Positions 16,178-23,195 of a stretch of 23,195 nt of DNA are shown piece by piece. The position numbers were made by a program, and so were the translations under genes. How positions within the stretch are numbered: the stretch's first letter is position 1; each line of letters opens with the position of its first letter. The DNA is from DASQBT01 sp049578545 (GTDB taxonomy: Bacteria; Pseudomonadota; Gammaproteobacteria; Burkholderiales; Thiobacillaceae). The notes below the pieces were generated by a model. That model did no database searches. It was not told the origin of the DNA and was given only the letters and a program-made list of their open reading frames with translations. Where the stretch lies: contig JBAUMF010000046.1 of assembly GCA_049578545.1 (NCBI GenBank), forward strand, positions 1 through 23,195. The letters are read 5' to 3'.

Positions 16178-16677
16178 AGCAACGCTCCCTGAACAAAAGA
16201 GGCCTTAGCGCATAGCTGAATACGTGGGCAGTCTGACATAGACATCACCTCTGTTTGTGCTATATATGACAGCACGGACGATACAGGATAGCGGTGTTGA
16301 ACGCGAGTCATCGTGATCCTTATATTTGTGTGGAGAACAGCCGGTTACACTACTAATGATTACCGGCATTAAGGCGCTCGCAACAGAATCCAGGGGAATA
16401 TTTTGCGTAGTCCGTATTGCGTAACCACCTTCACAGAAGGTGCCCGAGGTCGCATACAGTGCGCGCACCGCTTCCGGCTGATTGTCCTTTTTAGCGCTGG
16501 ACTAGGCGTCTATTTCTTTCCTAAAACCATTTCCGGGCTTGCCCATCGATTGGCGATTGCCCGATCAACCGATCAGGCAAATTACAGGTTCATTGTCGTC
16601 GCAACCTTCATATCTTGCGTTGAAGAAGCGAGTTTTTCTTTCCTCTCTCTCCATTTTTTTAACAAAGGGCTTCTGTA
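16178..16677. other. Divergent intergenic region within the island
   Basis: The two paralogous genes face away from each other, so both promoters must be here. The region looks AT-richer than the flanks. TTGCCCGATC-AACC-GATCAGGCAA at 16557-16580 is an inverted repeat (one mismatch in each 10-base arm) that could be an operator. Long pyrimidine tracts (CTTTCCTCTCTCTCC then T7) precede the gene at 16678. A 91-codon TTG-initiated frame (16403-16678) has no protein-like features and is not called. Confidence 0.4.
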
Positions 16678-17799
16678 GTGCGAGTCGCTACCTGTCTCTT
16701 ACTTATCCTTGGGCTTGTTGCTGGCAGTCCTATTCTGGCAGACAGCACGTCCGGCTCCAGTCAAACAGGAGGCCTCCCGGCCCTTCCTCTCCAAGGCAAT
16801 GAAGGCACGATGACCTTCAACAAGGATAGTGTCGACCCGTTTCATGCCGCTTCTGAAACCTATGCCGCCGTTTCCGCCGCGGCCACGGACATATGTACGG
16901 CAGCGGAATCCGTGACTTGGAAGGGGGCCGATGACAAAAGCTTTTCTCCCAAGAAGTTCGGAATCTTGGTCGATAGCGACTTGAACGCCATTACGGCCTA
17001 TCAGTTTACGAGTTGGTCGTTAACCCATCTGGCGCAAGACTTCGAACATGCGATGGCAAACTACGACGATGCAAGGAAAAGGTATCTAGACGCAATTAAG
17101 CAACCCGTTCAAAAGCTCTTCTTGCCGGGCTTGGCAACTGTAGCAGGGGTACTGTCCGTCGGATTAGATGTTGCAAAGTGGTTTCGTACAAATCTGGAAG
17201 TCCATCCTGAGACGCCGTCAGTAACCGACCAAGACTTGGCGGACGCCATTTTCAGTTGCATGGATCCAACGAAAGTCACTTACCCAAGTGCGGAGCGAGC
17301 GAAGGCGATTACGAGTTGGGATAATTCTTCCACCAAAGCCCTGTTGGAAAAGGTGGATGGACTGAGCAGTCAGGCTAATCGTGATGTAATTGAAGGGAAG
17401 TCCTACGAGGATCCTGGGAAGGGAAAAGAAGGGAAATCTGAATTCGATGCCTTGCAAAGCGTAGTGACAACACTCGATGCCTTAGGCACTCACTACAAGG
17501 ATTTAATGGGTTCGCTCATTGCGACAGATGCAACAACCAAAGCACCCTTGCTGCTCACTGTCCTGCAAGGCGAAACGACGAGCAAATCCCTTTTGGATGT
17601 GGATGCACTACTTTCTGCTCGCCGATTGACGGTGGCGGGCTTCAGCGTCAAATCGGAAAGCATCTGGCGCAGCGATCAATTGTTCGCGAGCGGCGGCGTC
17701 ATTGTGAGTTATCAGATCACCGACAAGAACGGGAATCTGAAGAAGGTTGGTATTGTTACCAAGGAAGGGAAGCTGCATCGCGTTGATCTCAAGCCTTGA
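16678..17799 (+). CDS. Unrecognised secreted protein; paralogue of the 14885-16177 product
   Basis: A 373-residue protein of no family known to me. It starts at GTG 16678 behind AAAGGG. Residues 1-21 (MRVATCLLLILGLVAGSPILA) are a clear Sec signal peptide, so the mature protein is periplasmic or extracellular. The remainder is mostly helical with a C-terminal domain of about 70 residues (VAGFSVKSESIWRSDQLFASGG, then VSYQITDKNGNLKKVGIVTKEG) that looks like a small beta-meander. It aligns over most of its length with the cytoplasmic, coiled-coil paralogue encoded on the opposite strand. It is followed after 93 bases by the caspase gene on the same strand, so the two are probably expressed together. 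No catalytic residues stand out; a substrate, binding or immunity role is as likely as an enzyme. Confidence 0.75.
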   Translation: MRVATCLLLILGLVAGSPILADSTSGSSQTGGLPALPLQGNEGTMTFNKDSVDPFHAASETYAAVSAAATDICTAAESVTWKGADDKSFSPKKFGILVDSDLNAITAYQFTSWSLTHLAQDFEHAMANYDDARKRYLDAIKQPVQKLFLPGLATVAGVLSVGLDVAKWFRTNLEVHPETPSVTDQDLADAIFSCMDPTKVTYPSAERAKAITSWDNSSTKALLEKVDGLSSQANRDVIEGKSYEDPGKGKEGKSEFDALQSVVTTLDALGTHYKDLMGSLIATDATTKAPLLLTVLQGETTSKSLLDVDALLSARRLTVAGFSVKSESIWRSDQLFASGGVIVSYQITDKNGNLKKVGIVTKEGKLHRVDLKP

Positions 17800-17892
17800 C
17801 TTCAGATTGGGTAAGCCCTGCAATGAGACTGGCTGAGACGAACCAGAAATGGAGATAGACAGTATAGCTGGTTTCAGACAAGGAGAATCTAG

Positions 17893-18678
17893 ATGAATCG
17901 AGCTTTTCTAGTAGGTATAAATGCGTATCCAGGTCAGCCCTTGAACGGGTGTGTCAACGACGTCAACGATATGGCAGATTTTCTGGTAAAAAACTGCGGA
18001 TTCCAGCCAAGCGACATCAGATTGCTGGTCGACTCACGTGCCACCACTGACAACATTAAGGAACGCCTATCATGGTTGACTTCCGGAGCCGCAAAGGGCG
18101 ATCGACTGTTGTTTCACTACAGCGGACATGGCGCCTTATTCCCCGAACGTGACAATAACGGGGATATTGTGGCCGTGCATGACTGCATCTGCCCGGTAGA
18201 TTTTGACTGGACGCGCGAGCATGCCCTGTTCGATGATGATCTACGCGCCATTATTGATGTTGTTCCTACAGATACTGAATTCATCTATGTGTCAGACTCA
18301 TGCAACTCAGGCGATCTGACAAGAGTGATGCGGCAGTATCGGCCCAAGTATTTTCAACCTCCGGCTGACATCGCCTGGCGCCTCCGAACCGCACGTTCTC
18401 TTGGCACCGCTCAATCAGAGATTCCCCATGATCGCTGTGGCTTGATTTCTGGTTGCAAGTCAGACCAGGAGTCAGCTGACGCCGTCTTCAACGATAGGCC
18501 CAACGGCGCGCTAACCTACTATTTATTGAACACCTTGAAGCAGTCTAATGCACTATCCGTCCCGCTGACCTCGTTGGTCGCCGGATTGGATACAACCTTG
18601 AATCAGAACGGCTACACGCAGCAGCCACAGCTTCGAGGGCCCGACTCTATAACCGGCAAAGGTTTTCTGTCCGTTTAA
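17893..18678 (+). CDS. Stand-alone caspase-like cysteine protease (peptidase C14, metacaspase-like)
   Basis: A 261-residue protein consisting of little more than a caspase fold; ATG 17893 has AAGGAG 7 bases upstream. The first strand is RAFLVGINAYPG, followed by LNGCVNDVNDM. The catalytic His79 lies in FHYSGHGA and Cys137 in VSDSCNSGD; acidic residues in PVDFDW and FDDDL are in the positions that usually shape the basic-residue pocket. Bacterial metacaspase-like enzymes usually cut after Arg or Lys and often trigger effectors in conflict and cell-death systems. It has no signal peptide or adaptor domain. It is clearly homologous to the C-terminal third of the large protein encoded next (shared PVDFDW/PYDFDW, EHALFDDDLR/EHAFMDDDFR), so a local duplication is likely. 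It probably shares an operon with the flanking plus-strand genes. Confidence 0.9.
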   Translation: MNRAFLVGINAYPGQPLNGCVNDVNDMADFLVKNCGFQPSDIRLLVDSRATTDNIKERLSWLTSGAAKGDRLLFHYSGHGALFPERDNNGDIVAVHDCICPVDFDWTREHALFDDDLRAIIDVVPTDTEFIYVSDSCNSGDLTRVMRQYRPKYFQPPADIAWRLRTARSLGTAQSEIPHDRCGLISGCKSDQESADAVFNDRPNGALTYYLLNTLKQSNALSVPLTSLVAGLDTTLNQNGYTQQPQLRGPDSITGKGFLSV

Positions 18679-18903
18679 TCAAGCGACTGGGATGGTGGCC
18701 TACTCAATGAATATTGTTGACGGACATTTGCGACGTGTGGGATGGCGGGGCAGAGCACGGTCAGAGGACTTGCCAGGCTAGTAGCAGGCGAGTCTCTCCA
18801 GACATTGCAGTCGGCTGTTGAGGATTGTGGCCTTATGAATTTGGGCGACAGGAATACACACGGTTTAGAGGCATTTCATACTTGTTTCAGCGGGGAGGGA
18901 TGA

Positions 18904-21900
18904 ATGGCAGCGGCTGACAACATAAGGCACGTCATACTTTTCATGCTGGAGAACCGATCATTTGACCAGATGTTTGGTTGTCTCAAGCAGCTGAATGCGG
19001 ATATTGACGGATTCGACCCGGATCATCCCTTTACCAATCCCGATCCAAAGTCAGGCAAAGATATTGCCCAGCAGGCTGATGCGCGTTACGTCCTGGGGGA
19101 TGACGTCGACATCGGGCATGAACCCGAGAATGTGGATGCGCAGTTGGCACTGTCCGGCCAACCCATGTCGGGGTTTGTAGCGGACTTCCGGGCATCGAAC
19201 AAGAATAAGGACGACGATGACTTGGCTGTGCAAGTAATGGCCTATTTCCCGTGCAGCGACGCCTCTGGAAACAGACTTTCCGTGCTCCATGAGCTGGCCC
19301 GCCAATTCACCGTCTGTGATCGCTGGTTCTCTTCCATTCCGGGTCCGACCTGGCCAAACCGACTGTTTGCGCTGACCGGAACGTCTGCTGGCTGGCGTCA
19401 TATGCCGGCGGGACTGGGCAAGCCCGGCGCGCCCTATACCTACGGCCAGGACACCATCTTTGACCGGCTTGCCGATAAGGGTCTTACAGGTCGGGTCTAC
19501 TCGGCAGGCACCATTTCCATGACCCTGATCCTGCGCAAGACTTGGCGTTACTCAAGTCTGCGCCAAACGATTGCCGATTTCTATGCAGATGTTGCGGGTC
19601 CCGAGGTCAATTTCCCGGCGTTTTCCCTGGTGGAGCCGGAGTTTTTCACCGGCGATGCGAGCGATCAGCATCCCCCCCACGATGTTCTACGCGGAGAAGC
19701 CCTGTTAGCGGACGTCTACCAAAGGTTGCGGGCGAATCAGCCATTGTGGGAGTCAACCCTGCTCGTGGTGGTCTATGACGAGCACGGGGGGTTCTTTGAT
19801 CATGTGAAGCCGTCCGACACGGTTGCACCAGACGACGCAAGTCAGGATGGCTTTGATTTCAAACGACTGGGGGTCAGGGTTCCAGCTGTTCTAGTCTCTC
19901 CCTGGTTGCCGGCGACGGTGTGCCACACGCAGTTCGATCATACGAGTGTGCTTCGCTATGTATGCGACAAATGGGGACTCGTGCCCCTTGGCAGACGCGC
20001 GCAGGGGGCCAACTCCGTTTCGCAGGCCTTCGCCAATGCCTTTCTTGCACCGAGGCAGGATACGCCCGAAGTATTGCAGGCCGGGACACCGGAGGAGGAA
20101 ACAGCGCCCACTCAGCCCAATGCAAATCAGCTTGCCATCGCCACCACGGTCGATGTCATGAGTTCGGAACTGGGGCTCTCCGAACCCATCGGGACCACGC
20201 GGGCATTTGCGACAGAGACTCTGACCACGTCTGAATTGCACCAGCGTGCAGTGGCCCAGCTTGGCTCTGTGGAAGCGCACCTTGCTGCGACACGGTCCGT
20301 CCAAACGCTCAAGGTTCTGGCGGTGCACGGAGTGGGGCACGGCGATCAGAAAACGGCCTGGCAGGACCAGTGGCGCAAGATTATCGTCGAGCGTGTGCGG
20401 GCGAGGCCAGGCGCCGCGGAGTGGACCGTGGAGGTGAACTTTGCTTCCTACGATGAGATATTCGAGAACTATCCGCTGGGTCCAAAGGAAATCGGGGAAG
20501 CCCTTGTCCGACTCGGGGGCGGTCTGATGGGTGGATTGCTCGAGCCACAGCAGCGTGGCCTGGTGAGTTCCTTGGAGAACCTGGACCAGACGCTTCGCTG
20601 GACAGCAGGCATGGTCATCCAATGGGTGGACAGCGAACAGCTGAGGGCCGATCTTCGCGCGAGCCTTGCCAACCAGATTGCCCGTTACAAACCGGATCTT
20701 ATTGCTGCCCACAGCCTGGGCAGCCTGATCAGCTACGATCTATTCCGGCAGGATGTGGCGGCAGGGAAGGCGAGTCAATACAACGACCGCATCCTGATGA
20801 CATTTGGCTCGCAGATTGCCCATCCGGCTGTGCTCCCGGTGTTCGATGGCCGTGTCGCCCCTCTGTATGACAGCGCCAGCGGTGACGGCTTTGAGCATTG
20901 GTTTCATCTCTTCAATGCCAACGACGTCGTTTTCACGCATAGGCTTCCAATCGAGGACGCCCGGACCTCCAATCTCGAAACCGACTTCCTGGGGCTGGCG
21001 GAAGGGGGGCATGACCTCCTTAGCCATGACGGTGCATCCTATCTGTCCAATGCTGGGAATGAGCCGGTCTGGATTGATGTCACGGGTAGCGAAGGTGCCA
21101 AAGGGATCCATCCCCCGTTTGCGGCTGGCATCGCCGCAGCCGCGCCGCAATCCCCAGCCGTCATACGGACCATGAAAACGACCCACCGTGCATTACTGGT
21201 TGGCATCAATGACTATCCTGATCCGAAGAACCAGTTGCATGGTTGCGTCAATGACACCTTCCTGGTGTCCAGTGTCCTTCAGGATCTCGGCGTGGAGGCT
21301 GAGGAAATCCGGCTGGTACTGGATGATCGGGCGACGCGAAGCGGTATTTTGAGCCGCCTGGAATGGCTAATGGACGGTGTCAGGCCAGGGGATACGAGGA
21401 TCTTCTTTTACTCGGGGCACGGTGCGCAGATCCCGAGTTACAACAACCGCAGTGTGCCTGATGAAATGCACGAGACGCTCGTTCCCTACGATTTCGATTG
21501 GAGTCCAGAGCACGCCTTTATGGACGATGACTTTAGGAAGTTCTACTCACAGCTTCCCTATGACACGCACTTCTTTGTGGCATTCGACTGCTGCCACGCA
21601 GGTGGCATGGCCAGAGGAAGGTTTCGGCCCAGGGGAATCGACCCGCCCGATGATGTGCGCCATCGGGCGTTGCGCTGGTCCAGCGACGATCAAATGTGGG
21701 TTCCCCGGGACTGGGTTCCCCGGCAGCCGCGTCCCCATCGCCTGTATGTTCCCAAAAAAGTTGTTTTGGCTACGGATTCAGGCATGCAATTCTTGGGGCA
21801 GGCCGCGCGAATTCGAACCACACGATTGCCAGGCACCGACGAAGGCGCAGTACGCAATCAATTTGGTCATAGTGGACCCTTCCTGCCGCTGATGCTGTTC

Positions 21901-22149
21901 GCTTGTGGCAAGGATCAACTGGCCTCGGAATATGAACATGGATCTGTCAGTTACGGGGCGTTCACGTTCGCCTTTGCTAAATTGCTTCGCGAAAGCAGGT
22001 CAAAGCCCAGAAAGCTTTCGTTAAAGGATGTCTTGTCGAAAACGGGAAGAGAGCTGTATCGGTTGGGCTATGACCAACAGCCTGAGATGGTCGGGCCGGA
22101 TGCCAAGTATCCGGCGACTGAGAAGCTATTGAACATACTCGGGAAGTGA
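18904..22149 (+). CDS. Three-domain fusion: phospholipase C/acid phosphatase + alpha/beta hydrolase + caspase-like protease
   Basis: A 1081-residue protein starting at ATG 18904 behind GGGGAGGG, with no signal peptide. Residues about 5-395 are a phosphoesterase of the bacterial phospholipase C/AcpA family: ENRSFDQMFG (16-25), GPTWPNRLFALTG, DEHGGFFDHV (from 292) and DHTSVLR. After a proline- and threonine-rich linker, residues about 470-745 are an alpha/beta hydrolase with LAVHGVGHGD and the nucleophile elbow AHSLGS (Ser604), like lipases and PGAP1-type esterases. Residues 757-1081 are a caspase-like domain with His839 in FYSGHGA and Cys897 in FDCCHAGG. The caspase portion begins with an in-frame Met757 (MKTTHRALLVGIND) that mimics the start of the stand-alone caspase 225 bases upstream. 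All three active sites look intact. Cytoplasmic location suggests attack on the cell's own membrane lipids, released or controlled by proteolysis; that role is inferred. Confidence 0.9.
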   Translation: MAAADNIRHVILFMLENRSFDQMFGCLKQLNADIDGFDPDHPFTNPDPKSGKDIAQQADARYVLGDDVDIGHEPENVDAQLALSGQPMSGFVADFRASNKNKDDDDLAVQVMAYFPCSDASGNRLSVLHELARQFTVCDRWFSSIPGPTWPNRLFALTGTSAGWRHMPAGLGKPGAPYTYGQDTIFDRLADKGLTGRVYSAGTISMTLILRKTWRYSSLRQTIADFYADVAGPEVNFPAFSLVEPEFFTGDASDQHPPHDVLRGEALLADVYQRLRANQPLWESTLLVVVYDEHGGFFDHVKPSDTVAPDDASQDGFDFKRLGVRVPAVLVSPWLPATVCHTQFDHTSVLRYVCDKWGLVPLGRRAQGANSVSQAFANAFLAPRQDTPEVLQAGTPEEETAPTQPNANQLAIATTVDVMSSELGLSEPIGTTRAFATETLTTSELHQRAVAQLGSVEAHLAATRSVQTLKVLAVHGVGHGDQKTAWQDQWRKIIVERVRARPGAAEWTVEVNFASYDEIFENYPLGPKEIGEALVRLGGGLMGGLLEPQQRGLVSSLENLDQTLRWTAGMVIQWVDSEQLRADLRASLANQIARYKPDLIAAHSLGSLISYDLFRQDVAAGKASQYNDRILMTFGSQIAHPAVLPVFDGRVAPLYDSASGDGFEHWFHLFNANDVVFTHRLPIEDARTSNLETDFLGLAEGGHDLLSHDGASYLSNAGNEPVWIDVTGSEGAKGIHPPFAAGIAAAAPQSPAVIRTMKTTHRALLVGINDYPDPKNQLHGCVNDTFLVSSVLQDLGVEAEEIRLVLDDRATRSGILSRLEWLMDGVRPGDTRIFFYSGHGAQIPSYNNRSVPDEMHETLVPYDFDWSPEHAFMDDDFRKFYSQLPYDTHFFVAFDCCHAGGMARGRFRPRGIDPPDDVRHRALRWSSDDQMWVPRDWVPRQPRPHRLYVPKKVVLATDSGMQFLGQAARIRTTRLPGTDEGAVRNQFGHSGPFLPLMLFACGKDQLASEYEHGSVSYGAFTFAFAKLLRESRSKPRKLSLKDVLSKTGRELYRLGYDQQPEMVGPDAKYPATEKLLNILGK

Positions 22150-22204
22150 TCACCTTCGGGGCTGTTAGCGAGCAATCAACACAACATCTATTACAAGAAA
22201 CTCT

Positions 22205-22432
22205 CTGGGGGACAGCGCGCGCCACGGCCGTGGCGACTTCCTCCTTCTCGTTCTCCAGGTCGAGCAGCTCAAAGTAGGGGATATTGAGGCTGCGAAGCGG
22301 TGCCTTGCCCTCGATTTTCCACTGGGCGAATTCATCCTCATTGCGTACATCGAGAATGGAGAAATGGCGGGCGCCAGCCAGCTGCTGGTGCAGATATGCT
22401 GGGCTCCAAACGGGCACTTTACTGTCAGTCAT
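22205..22432 (-). pseudogene. Truncated rhodanese-domain gene (5' fragment)
   Basis: From ATG 22432 the minus strand encodes about 76 residues resembling the first half of a rhodanese domain: VPVWSPAYLHQQLAGARHFSILDVRNEDEFAQWKIEG, then LRSLNIPYFELLDLE and EEVATAVARAVPQ. The LDVRNEDEFAQWKIEG segment is the usual N-terminal rhodanese signature, and this version resembles the N-terminal domain of rhodanese/metallo-beta-lactamase two-domain hydrolases. The catalytic-cysteine half is absent: after about 22205 the frame continues to 21977 as nonsense antisense to the caspase fusion. The gene is therefore broken at the right end of the island, and the rest is not in the window. No good ribosome site is seen. 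Confidence 0.7.
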
Positions 22433-22466
22433 GGCATCAATCCGACAAATGAGACTTATTACTGTT

Positions 22467-22604
22467 TTAGACCAGTTCTGCAGCAAATGTTCCCGCAGCT
22501 GCCTGCCGTCGCCTTGGCGCCCTCAAATAGACGGTTTTGTCATAAGGTGTTTGTGCCTTTCGGCACCGATAGATGATCCGTTTCCACTTAAACGCCAAAC
22601 GAAA
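22467..22604 (-). pseudogene. Possible IS110-family transposase C-terminal remnant
   Basis: The minus strand reads FRLAFKWKRIIYRCRKAQTP, then YDKTVYLRAPRRR, ending at a stop at 22467-22469. From memory, the pattern K..RI.YRCW...TPYD...YL.AL.RR is common at the C-terminus of one branch of IS110/IS1111 transposases. Only about 45 codons remain and no upstream transposase domains are present, so if the match is right this is a dead fragment. It lies 35 bases upstream of the rhodanese start codon. The match is from memory and is tentative. Confidence 0.35.
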
Positions 22605-22806
22605 GTGAGGTGGTGCTGCCATGGCGCGGGCCTGTATCGGCGTGATAGACCCAAATGGCATATTCGGACGCCCCTGCTTGTATGTGCGTTACCAGTCTTG
22701 GCATGTTCTTGTATGCGTCTGATGGGCGAATAGGCACTGTTCTAGCCCGTGCAAAATCGAATCCATGGTCTCCGGCCTTGGGTTCGTGACCGTGGAGATG
22801 CCTCTT
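22588..22806 (-). pseudogene. Decayed reading frame of unknown origin
   Basis: The minus strand is open for 73 codons down to a stop at 22588-22590, with protein-like text (HGHEPKAGDHGFDFARARTV and SEYAIWVYHADTGPRHGSTT). It lacks a plausible start and is preceded in frame by a TAA at 22807-22809, beyond which similar-looking text continues (SWLYITEKLHAVTV). This suggests the 3' part of a gene broken by a stop mutation. I do not recognise a family, and chance open frames of this length occur at this GC content. Confidence 0.25.
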
Positions 22807-22893
22807 TTAGACCGTGACTGCATGCAGTTTCTCGGTGATGTACAGCCAAGACTGCCTCAACCTCATGGGGTTATGCCGGACATTACTAAACTA

Positions 22894-22918
22894 ATACTTG
22901 ACTTATTTAGTCAGTTAT
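22894..22918. promoter_or_regulatory. Rrf2/IscR-type palindromic operator overlapping the -35 box
   Basis: A 25-base imperfect palindrome has half-sites ATACTTGACT (left) and ATAACTGACT (right, read on the other strand), matching at 8 of 10 positions around the 5-base centre TATTT. The layout ATA-NN-TGACT-N5-AGTCA-NN-TAT is that of the IscR type 1 site and related Rrf2-family operators. The left half contains TTGACT (22898-22903), which serves as a -35 box. Confidence 0.6.
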
Positions 22919-22929
22919 TGATCTATATT
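22898..22929 (+). promoter_or_regulatory. Sigma-70 type promoter of the AF1514-like gene
   Basis: TTGACT at 22898-22903 is a good -35 box. Candidate -10 boxes follow in the AT-rich stretch TCTATATTAGAT: TCTATA at 22922 with an 18-base spacer, or TATATT at 22924 with 20. The palindromic operator covers the -35 box, so a bound Rrf2-type regulator would repress. Confidence 0.45.
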
Positions 22930-22996
22930 AGATACATGTTCACCAGCAGATTCGCCGTGAGTTGTCATGCATCACCGATTACCCAAAGGAAATACC

Positions 22997-23195
22997 ATGC
23001 GTAACCTTCATGTTGATTACCGGGGGAGCCCCCTCGACTTTCAAAGCGCCAGTCTCCTTGCTCAAGATATTGCCAGGGAAAACCATATGCAGGACCCCAC
23101 CATCATGTCCTGGCATCAACGCCGCAGCGCCATGCCCGCCTACTATGAGGGTGCCAATCCAGACACCTGGTGGGAGAAATATGGCGAGGGCAATG
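22997..23195 (+). CDS. AF1514/DUF5619-like protein, N-terminal part (runs off the right edge)
   Basis: ATG at 22997 has AAAGGA 6 bases upstream. The 66 codons present read MRNLHVDYRGSPLDFQSASL, LLAQDIARENHMQDPTIMSW and HQRRSAMPAYYEGANPDTWW, followed by EKYGEGN, with no signal peptide. I recall this as the start of a small conserved cytoplasmic family (AF1514, DUF5619) found in sulfur- and sulfide-metabolising microbes; that name is from memory and the biochemical role is unknown to me. Its promoter carries an Rrf2/IscR-type operator, which points to control by Fe-S status, redox or a sulfur or nitrogen signal. The gene appears intact at its 5' end, unlike the debris to its left. Confidence 0.8.
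   Translation, partial: MRNLHVDYRGSPLDFQSASLLAQDIARENHMQDPTIMSWHQRRSAMPAYYEGANPDTWWEKYGEGN

Larger units (their letters stand above)
22433..22996. other. Degraded intergenic region right of the island
   Basis: No intact gene is seen between the rhodanese fragment and the ATG at 22997. The stretch holds two decayed minus-strand frames (about 22467-22604 and 22588-22806, listed separately) and the Rrf2-type promoter at 22894-22929. It reads as a rearranged boundary made of fragments. Confidence 0.45.

Noticed and set aside
16403..16678. 91-codon frame just before the secreted paralogue
   Set aside because: It starts with TTG without a ribosome site, shows no recognisable composition and occupies the promoter region.
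1..23195. CRISPR array, tRNA, rRNA or complete insertion sequence
   Set aside because: I saw no regularly spaced direct repeats, no cloverleaf-like segments with CCA or TTCRA arms, no rRNA blocks, and no intact transposase with terminal inverted repeats.

Overview
The window looks like chromosomal DNA of a sulfur-oxidising proteobacterium, most likely a betaproteobacterium of the Thiobacillus/Sulfuricella/Sulfuritalea kind. This rests on gene content: a Tat-targeted SoxY-like sulfur carrier next to a pentaheme cytochrome c under sigma-54 control, a diheme peroxidase, a rhodanese fragment, and a protein I recall as AF1514/DUF5619-like behind an Rrf2/IscR-type operator. No rRNA or tRNA gene and no CRISPR array was seen, so the assignment is inference.

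Layout. (a) 1-3189, minus strand: a sigma-54 activator with a cysteine-rich PAS domain, then a -24/-12 promoter with upstream inverted repeats, then a five-heme cytochrome c and the first 35 codons of a SoxY-like gene. Together these form one locally controlled redox unit. (b) 3190-9126: a lipoprotein of unknown function (minus), a two-gene ABC-2 exporter (plus), a diheme cytochrome c peroxidase (plus), and an EAL phosphodiesterase with a C-terminal zinc-binding CZB domain (minus). (c) 9445-11901: a single-chain molybdenum hydroxylase in which the [2Fe-2S] subunit is fused to the molybdopterin subunit. (d) 12490-22149: an accessory island. It holds a secreted protein with an HEERH zinc-protease motif, an EEP-fold nuclease/phosphatase, two divergently transcribed paralogues of a family I do not recognise (one secreted, one cytoplasmic), a stand-alone caspase-like protease, and a 1081-residue protein joining a phospholipase C/acid-phosphatase domain, an alpha/beta-hydrolase (lipase-like) domain and a second caspase-like domain. 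(e) 22150-23195: debris at the right edge of the island (a truncated rhodanese gene, a possible IS110 transposase tail, a decayed reading frame), then the Rrf2-type promoter and the start of the AF1514-like gene.

The island is the best candidate for an undescribed system. Two related caspase domains, two lipid-attacking catalytic domains in the same chain as one of them, a nuclease-fold enzyme and a matched inside/outside pair of unknown proteins suggest a protease-triggered, membrane-damaging conflict or cell-death module. The domain content is read from motifs; the joint function is inference. A diverged ~170 bp repeat occurs twice, at 4287-4465 and 11991-12165, the second copy lying just left of the island. 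The truncated rhodanese gene lies just right of it, as expected if the segment was inserted or rearranged.
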